Assembly (NCBI GenBank): GCA_019241635.1
Contig: JAFAWR010000329.1
Coordinates: forward strand, 1 to 64,000
Length of the DNA stretch: 64,000 nt
Reading direction: 5' to 3'
Origin: Solirubrobacterales bacterium
Lineage (GTDB): Bacteria > Actinomycetota > Thermoleophilia > Solirubrobacterales > Solirubrobacteraceae
Shown: piece by piece, positions 1 to 8,883 of the stretch
Layout of the letters: each line of letters begins with the position of its first letter
Numbering within the stretch: the stretch's first letter is position 1
Translations under genes and position numbers: made by a program
Notes under the pieces: model-generated
Database searches by the model: none
What the model was told of the DNA's origin: nothing
What the model saw: the letters and a program-made list of their open reading frames with translations, nothing else

Positions 1-2459
1 TGCGGCTGGACGCGGTGCAGGTGCGGCAACAGGCGCAGGAGCGCGATCTCGCCCCCGGACATCTGAGCGACGTGGTCGACATAGACGACCTTCAAGCGCT
101 GGTCATCGCGCCGGCGGCGATCCGCCCGGCGCCGCGCCGAGCCCGCAGGGGCGCGGGCGCTCAGGGCAGCACGGTGAACGATGGCGCGATGGCGCTGCGC
201 GACCGTGGGCCAATGGAAGCGCTCCGCGTACGCCCTCGTCGCCTCCCGCGACGGCAACTCGGCCGGCGCGCGCAGCAAGCGGTCCCGAAGGGCGTTGCGA
301 TCGCCGGCGGGCACGATCAACGATGGGTCGAGGCCGGCGACCGTCTCGGGCAGGCCGCCCACGTCGGTGACGATGCTCGGCGTCCCGCATGCGGCCGCCT
401 CGATCACGACCAGTCCGAACCCCTCGTGCTCGAGGCTGGGAACGACGGCGACGTCGGCGGCCCGGTAACAGTCGACGAGCCGCGCGTCGCTGACCCGGCC
501 GAGGAGACGCACGGAGTCCTGGACGCCGTTGGCGGCGATCGCTTGCTCGACGCTTCGGCGCAGCGCGCCGTCCCCGGCGATCAGCAACGTGCTCGGCTCG
601 GGTAGCCCCTCGATGGCCCGTGCCCACGCCTGCACGAGGAGCTCGAGGCCCATCCGGGCGACGAGCCGGCGCACGGCGACGGCCACGAACCCCTCGGCGG
701 GTAGGGACAGGCGGCGCCGGGCGTCCGCCATGGGTGCCGGCGAGAAGCGCTCAAGGTCCACGCCGGGCGGCTCGACGGTAACGGTCCAGGGCGAGACGCC
801 GTAGCGCTCGACGAGCACCTGGCGGAAGGCCGAGCTCAGGACGATCACTTCCTCGGCGCGGCGGTACGCGGCGCGCTCGACCAGCCAACGTACGGTGCGG
901 CGCAGGCTCGAGGGGTCATCCGACACGTTCTCGGCCGCCCACGGACCGTGGAAGTGCAGGACCGCGGGCTTACCGCGCAGGCGGCCGACCAGCAATGGCG
1001 CGAGGGCGTAAAGGGCGAAGTGGGCGTCGACCACGTCGGCGCCGTCCGCCGCTCGTTGCGCGGCTCGCCAAAAGGCGAGGAGCCGCTGCGCCAGCGGCTG
1101 CTCGTGCTCGGAGACGCCGGTGACGCGGCCGGGAACCGACGCGGCAGCGCCAATCAGAACGCCGTTGGCCTCGGGAAGATGCTCGAGGAGGTCGCGGTAG
1201 TAGCGATCGAGCCCCCCGGGCTGATCGGGAAACCATCCCATGCCGAGCATCAGGGGGCGCGGGGCCGCGGTGCTCGTGTCAGGGCCGGCGACCGTCGGCT
1301 CGCCGGCGGGTCGCCGCGAGCCCACGCGTGCCGTTTGCTCCCGGTGGGCGCGCACCCCTTCGTGTAACGCGGCCAGCAGCCCGGCCTCGAACGCGCGGGG
1401 GGAGAAGCGCCGCGCCGCTGCGGCGAGTTCTTCGGGTTGCGCGTCGATCGCGTCGCAGCGGCGGATCGCCGCGAGGATCTCGTCTGCCTCGTGGCGGGGA
1501 AAGAACGAACCGGTGACGCCGTCGACGACCGTCTCGAGGGCTCCGCCGGCGCCGAAGGCCACCACCGGCTTGCCGGCGGCATTCGCCTCGACCGGGGTGA
1601 TCCCGAAGTCCTCCTTGGCGAGTACGCAAAGGGCACGGCAGGCTTCCATGAGCTCGGTCACCTCGTCGTCACCGAGCCGCCCGTGGAAAGCCACCGTCGA
1701 ACCGGCGCGCCGGCGCAGGTCGTCGAGCGCGGGGCCGGTCCCGACCACGTCTAACCCGATCCCGGCGCGAGTCGCGACGTCGACGATCGCATCGACTCGC
1801 TTGTAGGGGAGCAGGCGGGAGACGACCAGCAGCCGCTCACCGCGCGGGCGCGGACGGAAGCGGTCGACGTCGACCGGCGGATAGACGACGGGCGCGTCGA
1901 CGCCGTACTGACGAGCGATCCTGCGCCTGACCTCCTGGCTGATCGCGATGTACAGGTGTGCTCGGCCGGCGGCGTGCCGATCCCAGCGCTGCATCCGGCC
2001 CACGACCGGCCGCAACAGCGCCTTGCGCCGGTCGGCCCCGAGATACTCGCCGCCGTAGAGCCATCGCGCGGGCGTGTAACAGTAGACGGCGTGAAAAGTG
2101 TCCGGCCCGGTGCGCACGCTGTGGGCCCACCCACTCGAGCTAGAGATCACCACATCGTGCTCGAGCGGCCCAAACGAGCGGAACGCCGCGGGGTAGAGCG
2201 GGAACAGGTTGCGAAAGCCGCGATCGACCGGCAGCCAATGCAGACCGGTGACCTGGACGTTGGCGGCGCCGAAGCCGGGGAAGGTCGAGCCGGCTCGGTA
2301 GAGCGACGTGTAGATCGGAGCGTCCGGCCAGATCGCCGCCATCGCGAGTACCACTCGCTCCGCGCCGCCAGGCTGGTTCAAGTAATCGTGGACGATCGCG
2401 ATCGATCCGAGCGCCTCGGGCGCGTCGACCGGCGCGGACAGCGGGAGCGAGATCGACAC
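1..2459 (-). CDS. Fused glycosyltransferase (two complete GT4-like domains plus N-terminus of a third), partial at left edge
   Basis: Manual reverse-strand translation from GTG at 2459 (VSISLPLSAPVDAPEALGSIAIVHDYLNQPGGAERVV...) stays open to base 1; absent from the ORF track because no stop lies in the window. Frame checked at 1379, 1253 and 62. Two GT4-type C-terminal segments (KEDFGITPVEANAAGKPVVAF; LEHEGFGLVVIEAAACGTPSIVTDVGG), then LKVVYVDHVAQMSGGEIALLRLLP. Confidence 0.82.
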   Translation of the reverse strand, partial: MSISLPLSAPVDAPEALGSIAIVHDYLNQPGGAERVVLAMAAIWPDAPIYTSLYRAGSTFPGFGAANVQVTGLHWLPVDRGFRNLFPLYPAAFRSFGPLEHDVVISSSSGWAHSVRTGPDTFHAVYCYTPARWLYGGEYLGADRRKALLRPVVGRMQRWDRHAAGRAHLYIAISQEVRRRIARQYGVDAPVVYPPVDVDRFRPRPRGERLLVVSRLLPYKRVDAIVDVATRAGIGLDVVGTGPALDDLRRRAGSTVAFHGRLGDDEVTELMEACRALCVLAKEDFGITPVEANAAGKPVVAFGAGGALETVVDGVTGSFFPRHEADEILAAIRRCDAIDAQPEELAAAARRFSPRAFEAGLLAALHEGVRAHREQTARVGSRRPAGEPTVAGPDTSTAAPRPLMLGMGWFPDQPGGLDRYYRDLLEHLPEANGVLIGAAASVPGRVTGVSEHEQPLAQRLLAFWRAAQRAADGADVVDAHFALYALAPLLVGRLRGKPAVLHFHGPWAAENVSDDPSSLRRTVRWLVERAAYRRAEEVIVLSSAFRQVLVERYGVSPWTVTVEPPGVDLERFSPAPMADARRRLSLPAEGFVAVAVRRLVARMGLELLVQAWARAIEGLPEPSTLLIAGDGALRRSVEQAIAANGVQDSVRLLGRVSDARLVDCYRAADVAVVPSLEHEGFGLVVIEAAACGTPSIVTDVGGLPETVAGLDPSLIVPAGDRNALRDRLLRAPAELPSREATRAYAERFHWPTVAQRHRAIVHRAALSARAPAGSARRRADRRRRDDQRLKVVYVDHVAQMSGGEIALLRLLPHLHRVQP

Positions 2460-2516
2460 GCGAAGAACCTACGGGTCCCGGGGTGGCCCGGCGGTTACCG
2501 CGTCGGGGCCGGCAAG

Positions 2517-2768
2517 TTAAAGAAAGGTGACCAAAGCTCCGACGGTGAGCAACGCGGCGCCGCACGACGCGAACAGCGCGATCAGGGTGACCGTGTGGCG
2601 CTCATCGCGCTCGGCCACGGCGGCGAGGCGGTCCAGCACCTTGCGGCGCCACGCCGCGCTCGGCACCGGCCGGTTCGCCCGCAGGCGGTCGGCGAGCGAC
2701 GCGAGGTCGGCCGCCAGACCGTCTTCGTCGCCGTCGGAGCCGCGGGGGTCGGTCTCGTGCGAGCTCAC
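2517..2768 (-). CDS. Small membrane protein, hypothetical
   Basis: GTG start at 2768 overlaps the stop of the upstream gene (GTGA); C-terminal hydrophobic helix TVTLIALFASCGAALLTVGALVTFL. Confidence 0.6.
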   Translation of the reverse strand: MSSHETDPRGSDGDEDGLAADLASLADRLRANRPVPSAAWRRKVLDRLAAVAERDERHTVTLIALFASCGAALLTVGALVTFL

Positions 2769-4825
2769 GGGCCGCCGGCGAACAGGCTCGATCGCGGGTT
2801 CAGCCGGCGCGCCCGGGCGAGCTCGGAGATCGCGGCGCCGATCGCGCCGCGCCGGGCGTCGATCCGGGCCAGGGTGAGCCATGTCGTCCAGTCGGTCGGG
2901 GCGTCGATGCTGGCTTTCCGCGCGGCCGCCGACGCGGCATCGAGCCGACCGGCCTCCTCGAGCACCAGTGCTTCCTGGAGATGCGCGCCGGCGGCGTAGG
3001 GCTCGATGCGCTCGGCGGCGCGGCTCGCGGCGAGCGCGGCCGAAAGGTGACCGGCGGCGGCGTCGGCCTGGCTGTTACGGATGGCCAGCTGACCGGCGAG
3101 CGGGACGAGGATGGCCCCGAGGGCGGCCACCGCGAGCAGGGCGAGGAGCGTCCGAGGTAGGCGCCGTGCCGGCTCGGGCTCGCTCGCGCCGCCACGCCCG
3201 GCCACGAGAACCGCGCCGAGCACCAATGCGGAGGCGGCGATCGCCGCCAGTTGCCAGACCCACTCCACGGCGGCCGAGAACAGGAACACGGCCAGTCCGG
3301 CGGACGCACCGGCGAGCCACAGGCGCACTCCGGGTGGCTCGCTGACGGCACGCTTGATCGCCACCCCGACGAACCACACCAGCAGCCCCCCGAGAAGCAA
3401 GGTCCCGACGATCCCGGTCTCGGCGAGCGTCTCGAAGTACAGCGAGTGGGCATTGCGGATGAAGCCGGGCGCCGTGGCGTGCTCGGCCCACCAGAACTGG
3501 AAGGTTCCGGGTCCGATCCCTCGCCACGGATCGGTCTCGGCGGCATGCAGGGCGGACTGCCAGAACTGGTAGCGGCTGTTGCCGTTGGCGGCCTGGAGCC
3601 GGGAGAAGACGCTGTTCTCGTTGCCCGGCAGCACGACTCCGCTGGGTTGCTTGAAGTCGTGCCACGCGTGCGCGACCTTTCCCGGGCCGCCGGCGGCGAG
3701 GGCGACGAGGGCCAGGGTGCCCGCCAGGGCCAGCGCCCACCTCGTCGTGGCGCGGCGATCCGGGGCAAGCCACGCGGGCCGTTCGAACCGAGCGGCGCCG
3801 AGTGCGACGGCGACCTGGAGCATCGCGGCCCCCAGGCAGACGATGAGCGCGATCCACGCCAGGCGAGTCCCCTCGGCGATCGCGGCGTGCGTGGGTAGGC
3901 CGCTGGTCAGAGCCGAGCGCTCAGCGGTGGCGCGCAGGAGGATCGCGGCGGCTAGCGCGGTCACGAACAGGGTCAGGAGCGTCTCGAGGCGGCGGGGCAC
4001 GAGGGCCAGGAACACGGCGATACCGACCCCGAGCGCGATCACGCCGCCGCGCGAGACGGTCAGGTACACGCAAACCGGCACCAGGGGCAGCACCGCTGCC
4101 GCGAGCGCGCGGCCCGCGAGCGTCCGGCCGCCCACCGCCACCGCCAGGAGCAGCGGGAACCCGATCGAGCAGTAGTCGGCCAGCGCGTTCCAATAGCCCA
4201 GCGGGTAGCTGAGCTTGCGCCCGCTCGGCGCACCCAAGAACTGGAAGTCGGGATTGGCCGGGAACGCCTGTGGGTGAAGCCTGGAGAGCAGGGCCAGGAC
4301 GGTGACCAAGCCGATCGCCGCGGCCAGCCCGTTGATCGTGTGCCGGGCCGCGGCGCGGCCCTGCAGGGAGATGGCGAGCACGAGGACTCCGAGGTAGGCA
4401 GCGATCCGGCCGAGCTCGATCACGGTTTGCTCGGCGCTCTGCGACCAGCCGGTGGCGAGCCCGGTCCAGGTGGCGAATCCGGCCAGCAGCGCCACCGCGA
4501 CCCAGCCGCGAGGGCCGAACCGGGTGGGCAGCAGGCCGGCCAGGCTGCCCACCAGCACGATCCACCACACCGCCATGCCGGCTTCGCTGCGCACGACGAT
4601 GTCGTAGCCGCCACCGCGCAGAGACAGATAGCTCACAAGGACGAAGGCCAACGCCCACGCGGACAGCGCCGGGATGTCGATCCGGCGCGCCACCCTGGGC
4701 ACGGGGGGCGACGCGGGCGCCGGAAGCCGGACAGCGAGTTCCACCACGTACCGGAGTACGGATCGTCCAGGCCGGACCTGACAGATTCCGCCGCTCCGCG
4801 GAGACGACGACCAAGAAAATAACAA
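2765..4825 (-). CDS. O-antigen ligase/polymerase-like membrane protein with C-terminal TPR-like region
   Basis: Multi-TM protein with Wzy_C-like loop (GIGPGTFQFWWAEHATAPGFIRNAHSLYFETLAETGIVGTLLL) and TPR-like tail; exact start uncertain. Confidence 0.82.
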   Translation of the reverse strand: MLFSWSSSPRSGGICQVRPGRSVLRYVVELAVRLPAPASPPVPRVARRIDIPALSAWALAFVLVSYLSLRGGGYDIVVRSEAGMAVWWIVLVGSLAGLLPTRFGPRGWVAVALLAGFATWTGLATGWSQSAEQTVIELGRIAAYLGVLVLAISLQGRAAARHTINGLAAAIGLVTVLALLSRLHPQAFPANPDFQFLGAPSGRKLSYPLGYWNALADYCSIGFPLLLAVAVGGRTLAGRALAAAVLPLVPVCVYLTVSRGGVIALGVGIAVFLALVPRRLETLLTLFVTALAAAILLRATAERSALTSGLPTHAAIAEGTRLAWIALIVCLGAAMLQVAVALGAARFERPAWLAPDRRATTRWALALAGTLALVALAAGGPGKVAHAWHDFKQPSGVVLPGNENSVFSRLQAANGNSRYQFWQSALHAAETDPWRGIGPGTFQFWWAEHATAPGFIRNAHSLYFETLAETGIVGTLLLGGLLVWFVGVAIKRAVSEPPGVRLWLAGASAGLAVFLFSAAVEWVWQLAAIAASALVLGAVLVAGRGGASEPEPARRLPRTLLALLAVAALGAILVPLAGQLAIRNSQADAAAGHLSAALAASRAAERIEPYAAGAHLQEALVLEEAGRLDAASAAARKASIDAPTDWTTWLTLARIDARRGAIGAAISELARARRLNPRSSLFAGGP

Positions 4826-4848
4826 CGCCCGACACAGGTCAGTGACAT
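4811..4848 (+). promoter_or_regulatory. Upstream element shared with 7108-7145
   Basis: 38-nt ungapped alignment with 7108-7145, 31/38 identical by hand count (CCAAGAAAnTAACAnC...ACAGGTCnGTGACAT). Confidence 0.5.
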
Positions 4849-4872
4849 GTGTCAGTCGGCAACCACCGTAGG

Positions 4873-5430
4873 ATGCCCGGCGCGGCAGTCACCGCGCGTG
4901 TGGCGATGAGACACCCGACCCGCATCATCGCGCTCGCGATCGTCGCCCTCGTGCTACCCGCGGGCGCATCGGCGAGCCCCCGCGCTACCGTGGCGCCGCC
5001 CGGTGCGTCGGGCATCACGCAGTACCTCGAGGTGGTGCCGAGCGCGACTGGGGCGAGGCCGCCCGGCGCCGGGGGCGGATCCGGGGGCGTCCTGACCGAG
5101 GCGGCGCGTGGGCGGCTCGGCCGCTATGGCCCGGCTGGCCGAACGCTCGCCGCCGTCGTCGACGCGACCGCGCCACCATCGGTGGGGGACGCCGCGGGGG
5201 TGCCGCGGTCCCTGTCCGGACCGCCCGCCGGCTCAGCTCGCGCGGGCGGCTCGGGCGTGGACGCCTCGCGACCGCTGCCGTCGCGGTCGGTCGGGTCGCC
5301 GGCGTCGCTGATGCTCGATGCAGCGGGCGGCGGCGGGAGCGGCGGGCTCGGTCTCCTGCTCCCGACGTTCATGCTGACCAGCGCGCTCGGCGCCGGCGTC
5401 TACGCGGTCCGGCGGCGGATGCACTCGTGA
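4873..5430 (+). CDS. Hypothetical exported protein with C-terminal TM segment
   Basis: ORF with signal-like N-terminus (MRHPTRIIALAIVALVLPAGASA) and C-terminal hydrophobic segment plus basic tail; start could be 4849, 4873 or 4906. Confidence 0.55.
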   Translation: MPGAAVTARVAMRHPTRIIALAIVALVLPAGASASPRATVAPPGASGITQYLEVVPSATGARPPGAGGGSGGVLTEAARGRLGRYGPAGRTLAAVVDATAPPSVGDAAGVPRSLSGPPAGSARAGGSGVDASRPLPSRSVGSPASLMLDAAGGGGSGGLGLLLPTFMLTSALGAGVYAVRRRMHS

Positions 5431-6842
5431 GCGTCGCCGTCGTCCGGGTACGACGCGCCGCCCTGATCTGCCTGGCGCTTGCCCTGCTCGTGCCGTCCGG
5501 CGCGTGGGCGGCTCGCCCGTTGATGCTCGGGTTTACCGACACGACGTTCGCGACGCCCGGTGGCGGCGTCTGGCTCCAGCGCAGCGCCGCGGCCGAAGCT
5601 GACCTGGTCCGGATCGACGTCGGCTGGCCGGTCACCGACAGCCCCGGGCGCCCGGCTGACTTCGCGCCTCGCAATCCCGCCGATCCCCACTATGACTTCA
5701 CATCCGACGACATCGCGATCAAGCAGGCCACGGCTGCCGGGCTCCGCGTGCTGGTGGTCTTCAACGGTGCGCCGCGGTGGGCCGAGGGCCCCCACCGCCC
5801 CGCGGGCAGCCCGGTGGGAAGCTGGCGGCCCGATCCGCAGGCGATCGAGGACTACGGAATCGCCCTGGCCACCCGTTACTCAGGTCACTTTCCCGATCCA
5901 GCGCAGCCCGGCCATGCGCTGCCCAGGGTCTTCGCCTTTCAAGTGTGGAACGAGCCGAACCTGAGCCTGTACCTGAGCCCTCAGTGGTCGGGCGGACGGG
6001 CCGTGGCGCCCGTGCTCTACCGGGCGATGTTGAACGCCTTCTATCGGGGGGTCAAGTCGATCGATCCCCACGCGCTTGTGGTGGCGGCCGGCACCGCGCC
6101 GTTCGGCGATCCTCCGGGGGGACAGCGAATCCCGCCCGTCGTGTTCTGGCGCGATGTCCTGTGCCTCACCCCGGCCGGCGGCGGGGTGCGAGCGGCGAGT
6201 TGCCCCGATCCGGCCCACTTCGATGTGCTCGCCCACCACCCGTACTCGGTCGGCGATCCGACGGCGACGGCGCTCGAGCCCGACGACGTCTCGATTCCGG
6301 ACCTGGGCAAGCTGACCACGCTGCTGGACGCGGCCGAGCGCTTCGGAACCGTACTGCCGCGGGCGTCGCACCCCGTGTGGGTCACCGAGGTGTCCTATGA
6401 CTCCGACCCTCCCGACCCACAGGGCGTCCCAATCGACGAGCAGGCGCGCTGGCTCGAGCAGGTGCTGGCCGAGCTCTGGCGTCAGGGGGTCCAGGCCGTG
6501 TTCTGGAATCAGGTCGGCGACCAGCCGCCGGTGCCCAGCTACGGGGCGACGGCGCAGTCCGGCGTGTACTACCTGGACGGGCGTCCCAAGCCGGCGCTCA
6601 CCGCCTTTCGCTTCCCGCTGGTGGCATGGCGCAGGGGCAAGGCGAGCCTCGAGGTTTGGGGACGCGCGCCCACGGCCGGCCACGTGGTCGTGCAGGAGCG
6701 TGCCGGCGGGACGTGGCGGCCTGTGAAGACGCTCTCGGTGCGCGCGCGCGCCACCTTTGTGTTCGAGATCGCGGCTGCGCATCCGGTCGACCTGCGGGCT
6801 CTCATCGGCGGCCAGACCAGCCTGGTCTGGCGTGCGCGCTGA
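5427..6842 (+). CDS. Glycoside hydrolase-like (GH39/cellulase-like TIM barrel) secreted protein
   Basis: GTG start overlaps previous stop; signal peptide; LRVLVVFNGAPRWAEGP...FAFQVWNEPNLSLYLSPQW typical of GH clan A folds. Confidence 0.72.
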   Translation: MSVAVVRVRRAALICLALALLVPSGAWAARPLMLGFTDTTFATPGGGVWLQRSAAAEADLVRIDVGWPVTDSPGRPADFAPRNPADPHYDFTSDDIAIKQATAAGLRVLVVFNGAPRWAEGPHRPAGSPVGSWRPDPQAIEDYGIALATRYSGHFPDPAQPGHALPRVFAFQVWNEPNLSLYLSPQWSGGRAVAPVLYRAMLNAFYRGVKSIDPHALVVAAGTAPFGDPPGGQRIPPVVFWRDVLCLTPAGGGVRAASCPDPAHFDVLAHHPYSVGDPTATALEPDDVSIPDLGKLTTLLDAAERFGTVLPRASHPVWVTEVSYDSDPPDPQGVPIDEQARWLEQVLAELWRQGVQAVFWNQVGDQPPVPSYGATAQSGVYYLDGRPKPALTAFRFPLVAWRRGKASLEVWGRAPTAGHVVVQERAGGTWRPVKTLSVRARATFVFEIAAAHPVDLRALIGGQTSLVWRAR

Positions 6843-6858
6843 CCGCCTGAGGGCGGTC
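6841..6858 (+). terminator. Short hairpin at the stop codon
   Basis: GACCGCC-TGAG-GGCGGTC perfect 7-bp stem; no T tract. Confidence 0.35.
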
Positions 6859-7107
6859 GCCGGACCTGAAGGGCGAGCCGCTCGCGCGTCAGCGCCGAAG
6901 TGACATTTCGTATACACCGGTGTCACATCTCCCGAGCGCGGTTCAAACTGGCATATGCGGCCGTCGCCGCTGCCGGGCCAATGGCGGTTGACGATCGTTT
7001 CACACGTGGCGAACCGTCCGACGACGAAGCATTCACAGGACCTCGCGAGGAAAGTGCACAGAGCGTTTACACAGCGACAATGATTTCAGCCCAACGCTTT
7101 CACGACT

Positions 7108-7145
7108 CCAAGAAAGTAACAGCAACAGATACAGGTCGGTGACAT
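7108..7145 (+). promoter_or_regulatory. Upstream element shared with 4811-4848
   Basis: 31/38 identity to 4811-4848; GTGACA 21 nt upstream of TAAGCT here and 21 nt upstream of TAGGAT there. Confidence 0.5.
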
Positions 7146-7201
7146 CGGGGATCATCGGGCGCCCGTAAGCTCGCCCCCGGAAAGAGCACGAGGGCGCAAA
7201 C

Positions 7202-8836
7202 GTGGGGACATACATGCCTGATTCACCCGCCGGTGTGAAGCCGAATCACGCGGGGATGATCTATCCGCCGGCAGTGGAGTTTGACCGTCTTGCCCCCCAG
7301 GACCGCAGCCGCCCGGTGAGCCAGTCCGGACTGGAAGCCCCCCAGGGGCGTGCGACGGAGAGCACCGAGCGTCGTCGCTGGCGCCGCCCCCGCCTGGCCA
7401 TCCCGTTCGCCGGGCTCGCCGGCGGCTTCGGTCTCACCCACGGCGAGCTCGAGCGTCCCATTCGCGAGCCCAACCAGCGCGTCGATGTGAAAAGGCGCGA
7501 CGCTGCCTTCCGGCGATCGCTTGCCGTCGCCGATCTGGTGGCGACCGGTCTCGCCGCCCTCGCCGTGACGATGCTGGCGCATCGCGCGCTCGAGCCCGTA
7601 GCGCTGCTGGGTCTCCCGCTGGTCGTGCTGAGCGGAAAGCTCGTCGGAAGCTATGACCGGGACGAGCTGATCGTCAACAAGGCGACGATCGATGAGGCGC
7701 CTAGGCTGTTCCAGCTCGCCACGCTCTACACGCTCCTGTTCTCGTTGCTGGAGGGGGAGTTCGTGTCCGCACCGCTCGGAGCGCTGGCGCTGACTCTTCT
7801 TTGGGCGACGATGTTCGTGTTCGCGCTGCTGGCGCGCGGCGCGGGCCGGCGAATCGCCCAGGCGGTCACGCCGGCCGAGCGGTGCCTGTTCGTGGGGACC
7901 GAGGGATCCGGAGAGCGACTGCGCTCCAAGCTCGGCGCGCTCGGTGGGCGCGCCGAGCTTGTCGGTCGCATGTCGATCCCCGACGGTGGAGACCGAAGCG
8001 ACGTCGCCGAGGCGGCGGGCGTGCTTCACCGGGTGGTGCAGGAGCTTCGCGTGCACCGGGTCGTGATCGAGCCGAGTGAACCGCAGCCGCAGACGACGCT
8101 CGACTTCGTGCGCGAGGCCAAGAGCACCGGCGCGCGCGTGAGTCTGCTGCCACGGATCCTCGAGGTCGTCGGTTCTTCGATCGAGGTCGACGACGTGGAT
8201 GGTCTCACGCTGCTCGGCGTACGGCAGTTCGGCCTTTCGCGCTCTTCGGCGATCGTCAAGCGCTGCTTCGACGTGGCGGGCGCGAGCGTCCTGTTGGCCC
8301 TGCTCGCCCCGTTGCTGGGCGCGCTCATCCTCCTCATCCGCCTGGACAGCCGCGGCTCGGCCATCTACCGCCAGACCCGGATCGGACGAGGCGGACGACC
8401 CTTCACGATGCTCAAGCTCCGCACGATGGTCGAGAACGCGGATGCGCTGAAGTCGCAACTGCGTGCCCGCAACGAGGCACTCGGCCTGTTCAAGATCGCG
8501 GATGACCCGCGTCTGACGAGAGTGGGGCGGATGCTGCGGCGCTTCTCGGTGGACGAGCTGCCTCAGCTGGTCAATGTGCTTCGCGGCGAGATGAGCCTCG
8601 TCGGCCCGCGCCCGCTGGTCAGCGATGACGACGCGCAAATCACCGGGCTCGATCGTCGGCGGTTGTACCTGACACCCGGAATGACCGGTCGGTGGCAGAT
8701 CCTCGGTTCGGCCCGGGTGCCGTTGGCGGAAATGATCAAACTCGACTACCTGTATGTGACTGGGTGGTCGCTCTGGTCCGACGTGAAGATCCTGCTTCGG
8801 ACCGTGCCGTACGTCCTCGCGCGCCGGGGGATGTGA
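7202..8836 (+). CDS. Exopolysaccharide biosynthesis polyprenyl glycosylphosphotransferase (WbaP/bacterial sugar transferase)
   Basis: C-terminal sugar-transferase signature (KRCFDVAGASVLLALLAPLLGALILLIRLDSRGSAIYRQTRIGRGGRPFTMLKLRTM...FSVDELPQLVNVLRGEMSLVGPRPL...LTPGMTGRWQILG); start may be ATG 7214. Confidence 0.93.
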   Translation: MGTYMPDSPAGVKPNHAGMIYPPAVEFDRLAPQDRSRPVSQSGLEAPQGRATESTERRRWRRPRLAIPFAGLAGGFGLTHGELERPIREPNQRVDVKRRDAAFRRSLAVADLVATGLAALAVTMLAHRALEPVALLGLPLVVLSGKLVGSYDRDELIVNKATIDEAPRLFQLATLYTLLFSLLEGEFVSAPLGALALTLLWATMFVFALLARGAGRRIAQAVTPAERCLFVGTEGSGERLRSKLGALGGRAELVGRMSIPDGGDRSDVAEAAGVLHRVVQELRVHRVVIEPSEPQPQTTLDFVREAKSTGARVSLLPRILEVVGSSIEVDDVDGLTLLGVRQFGLSRSSAIVKRCFDVAGASVLLALLAPLLGALILLIRLDSRGSAIYRQTRIGRGGRPFTMLKLRTMVENADALKSQLRARNEALGLFKIADDPRLTRVGRMLRRFSVDELPQLVNVLRGEMSLVGPRPLVSDDDAQITGLDRRRLYLTPGMTGRWQILGSARVPLAEMIKLDYLYVTGWSLWSDVKILLRTVPYVLARRGM

Positions 8837-8883
8837 CGCATTGCCATGTCGACTATGTCGTCTATCAAACGAAAGGACCAGGC

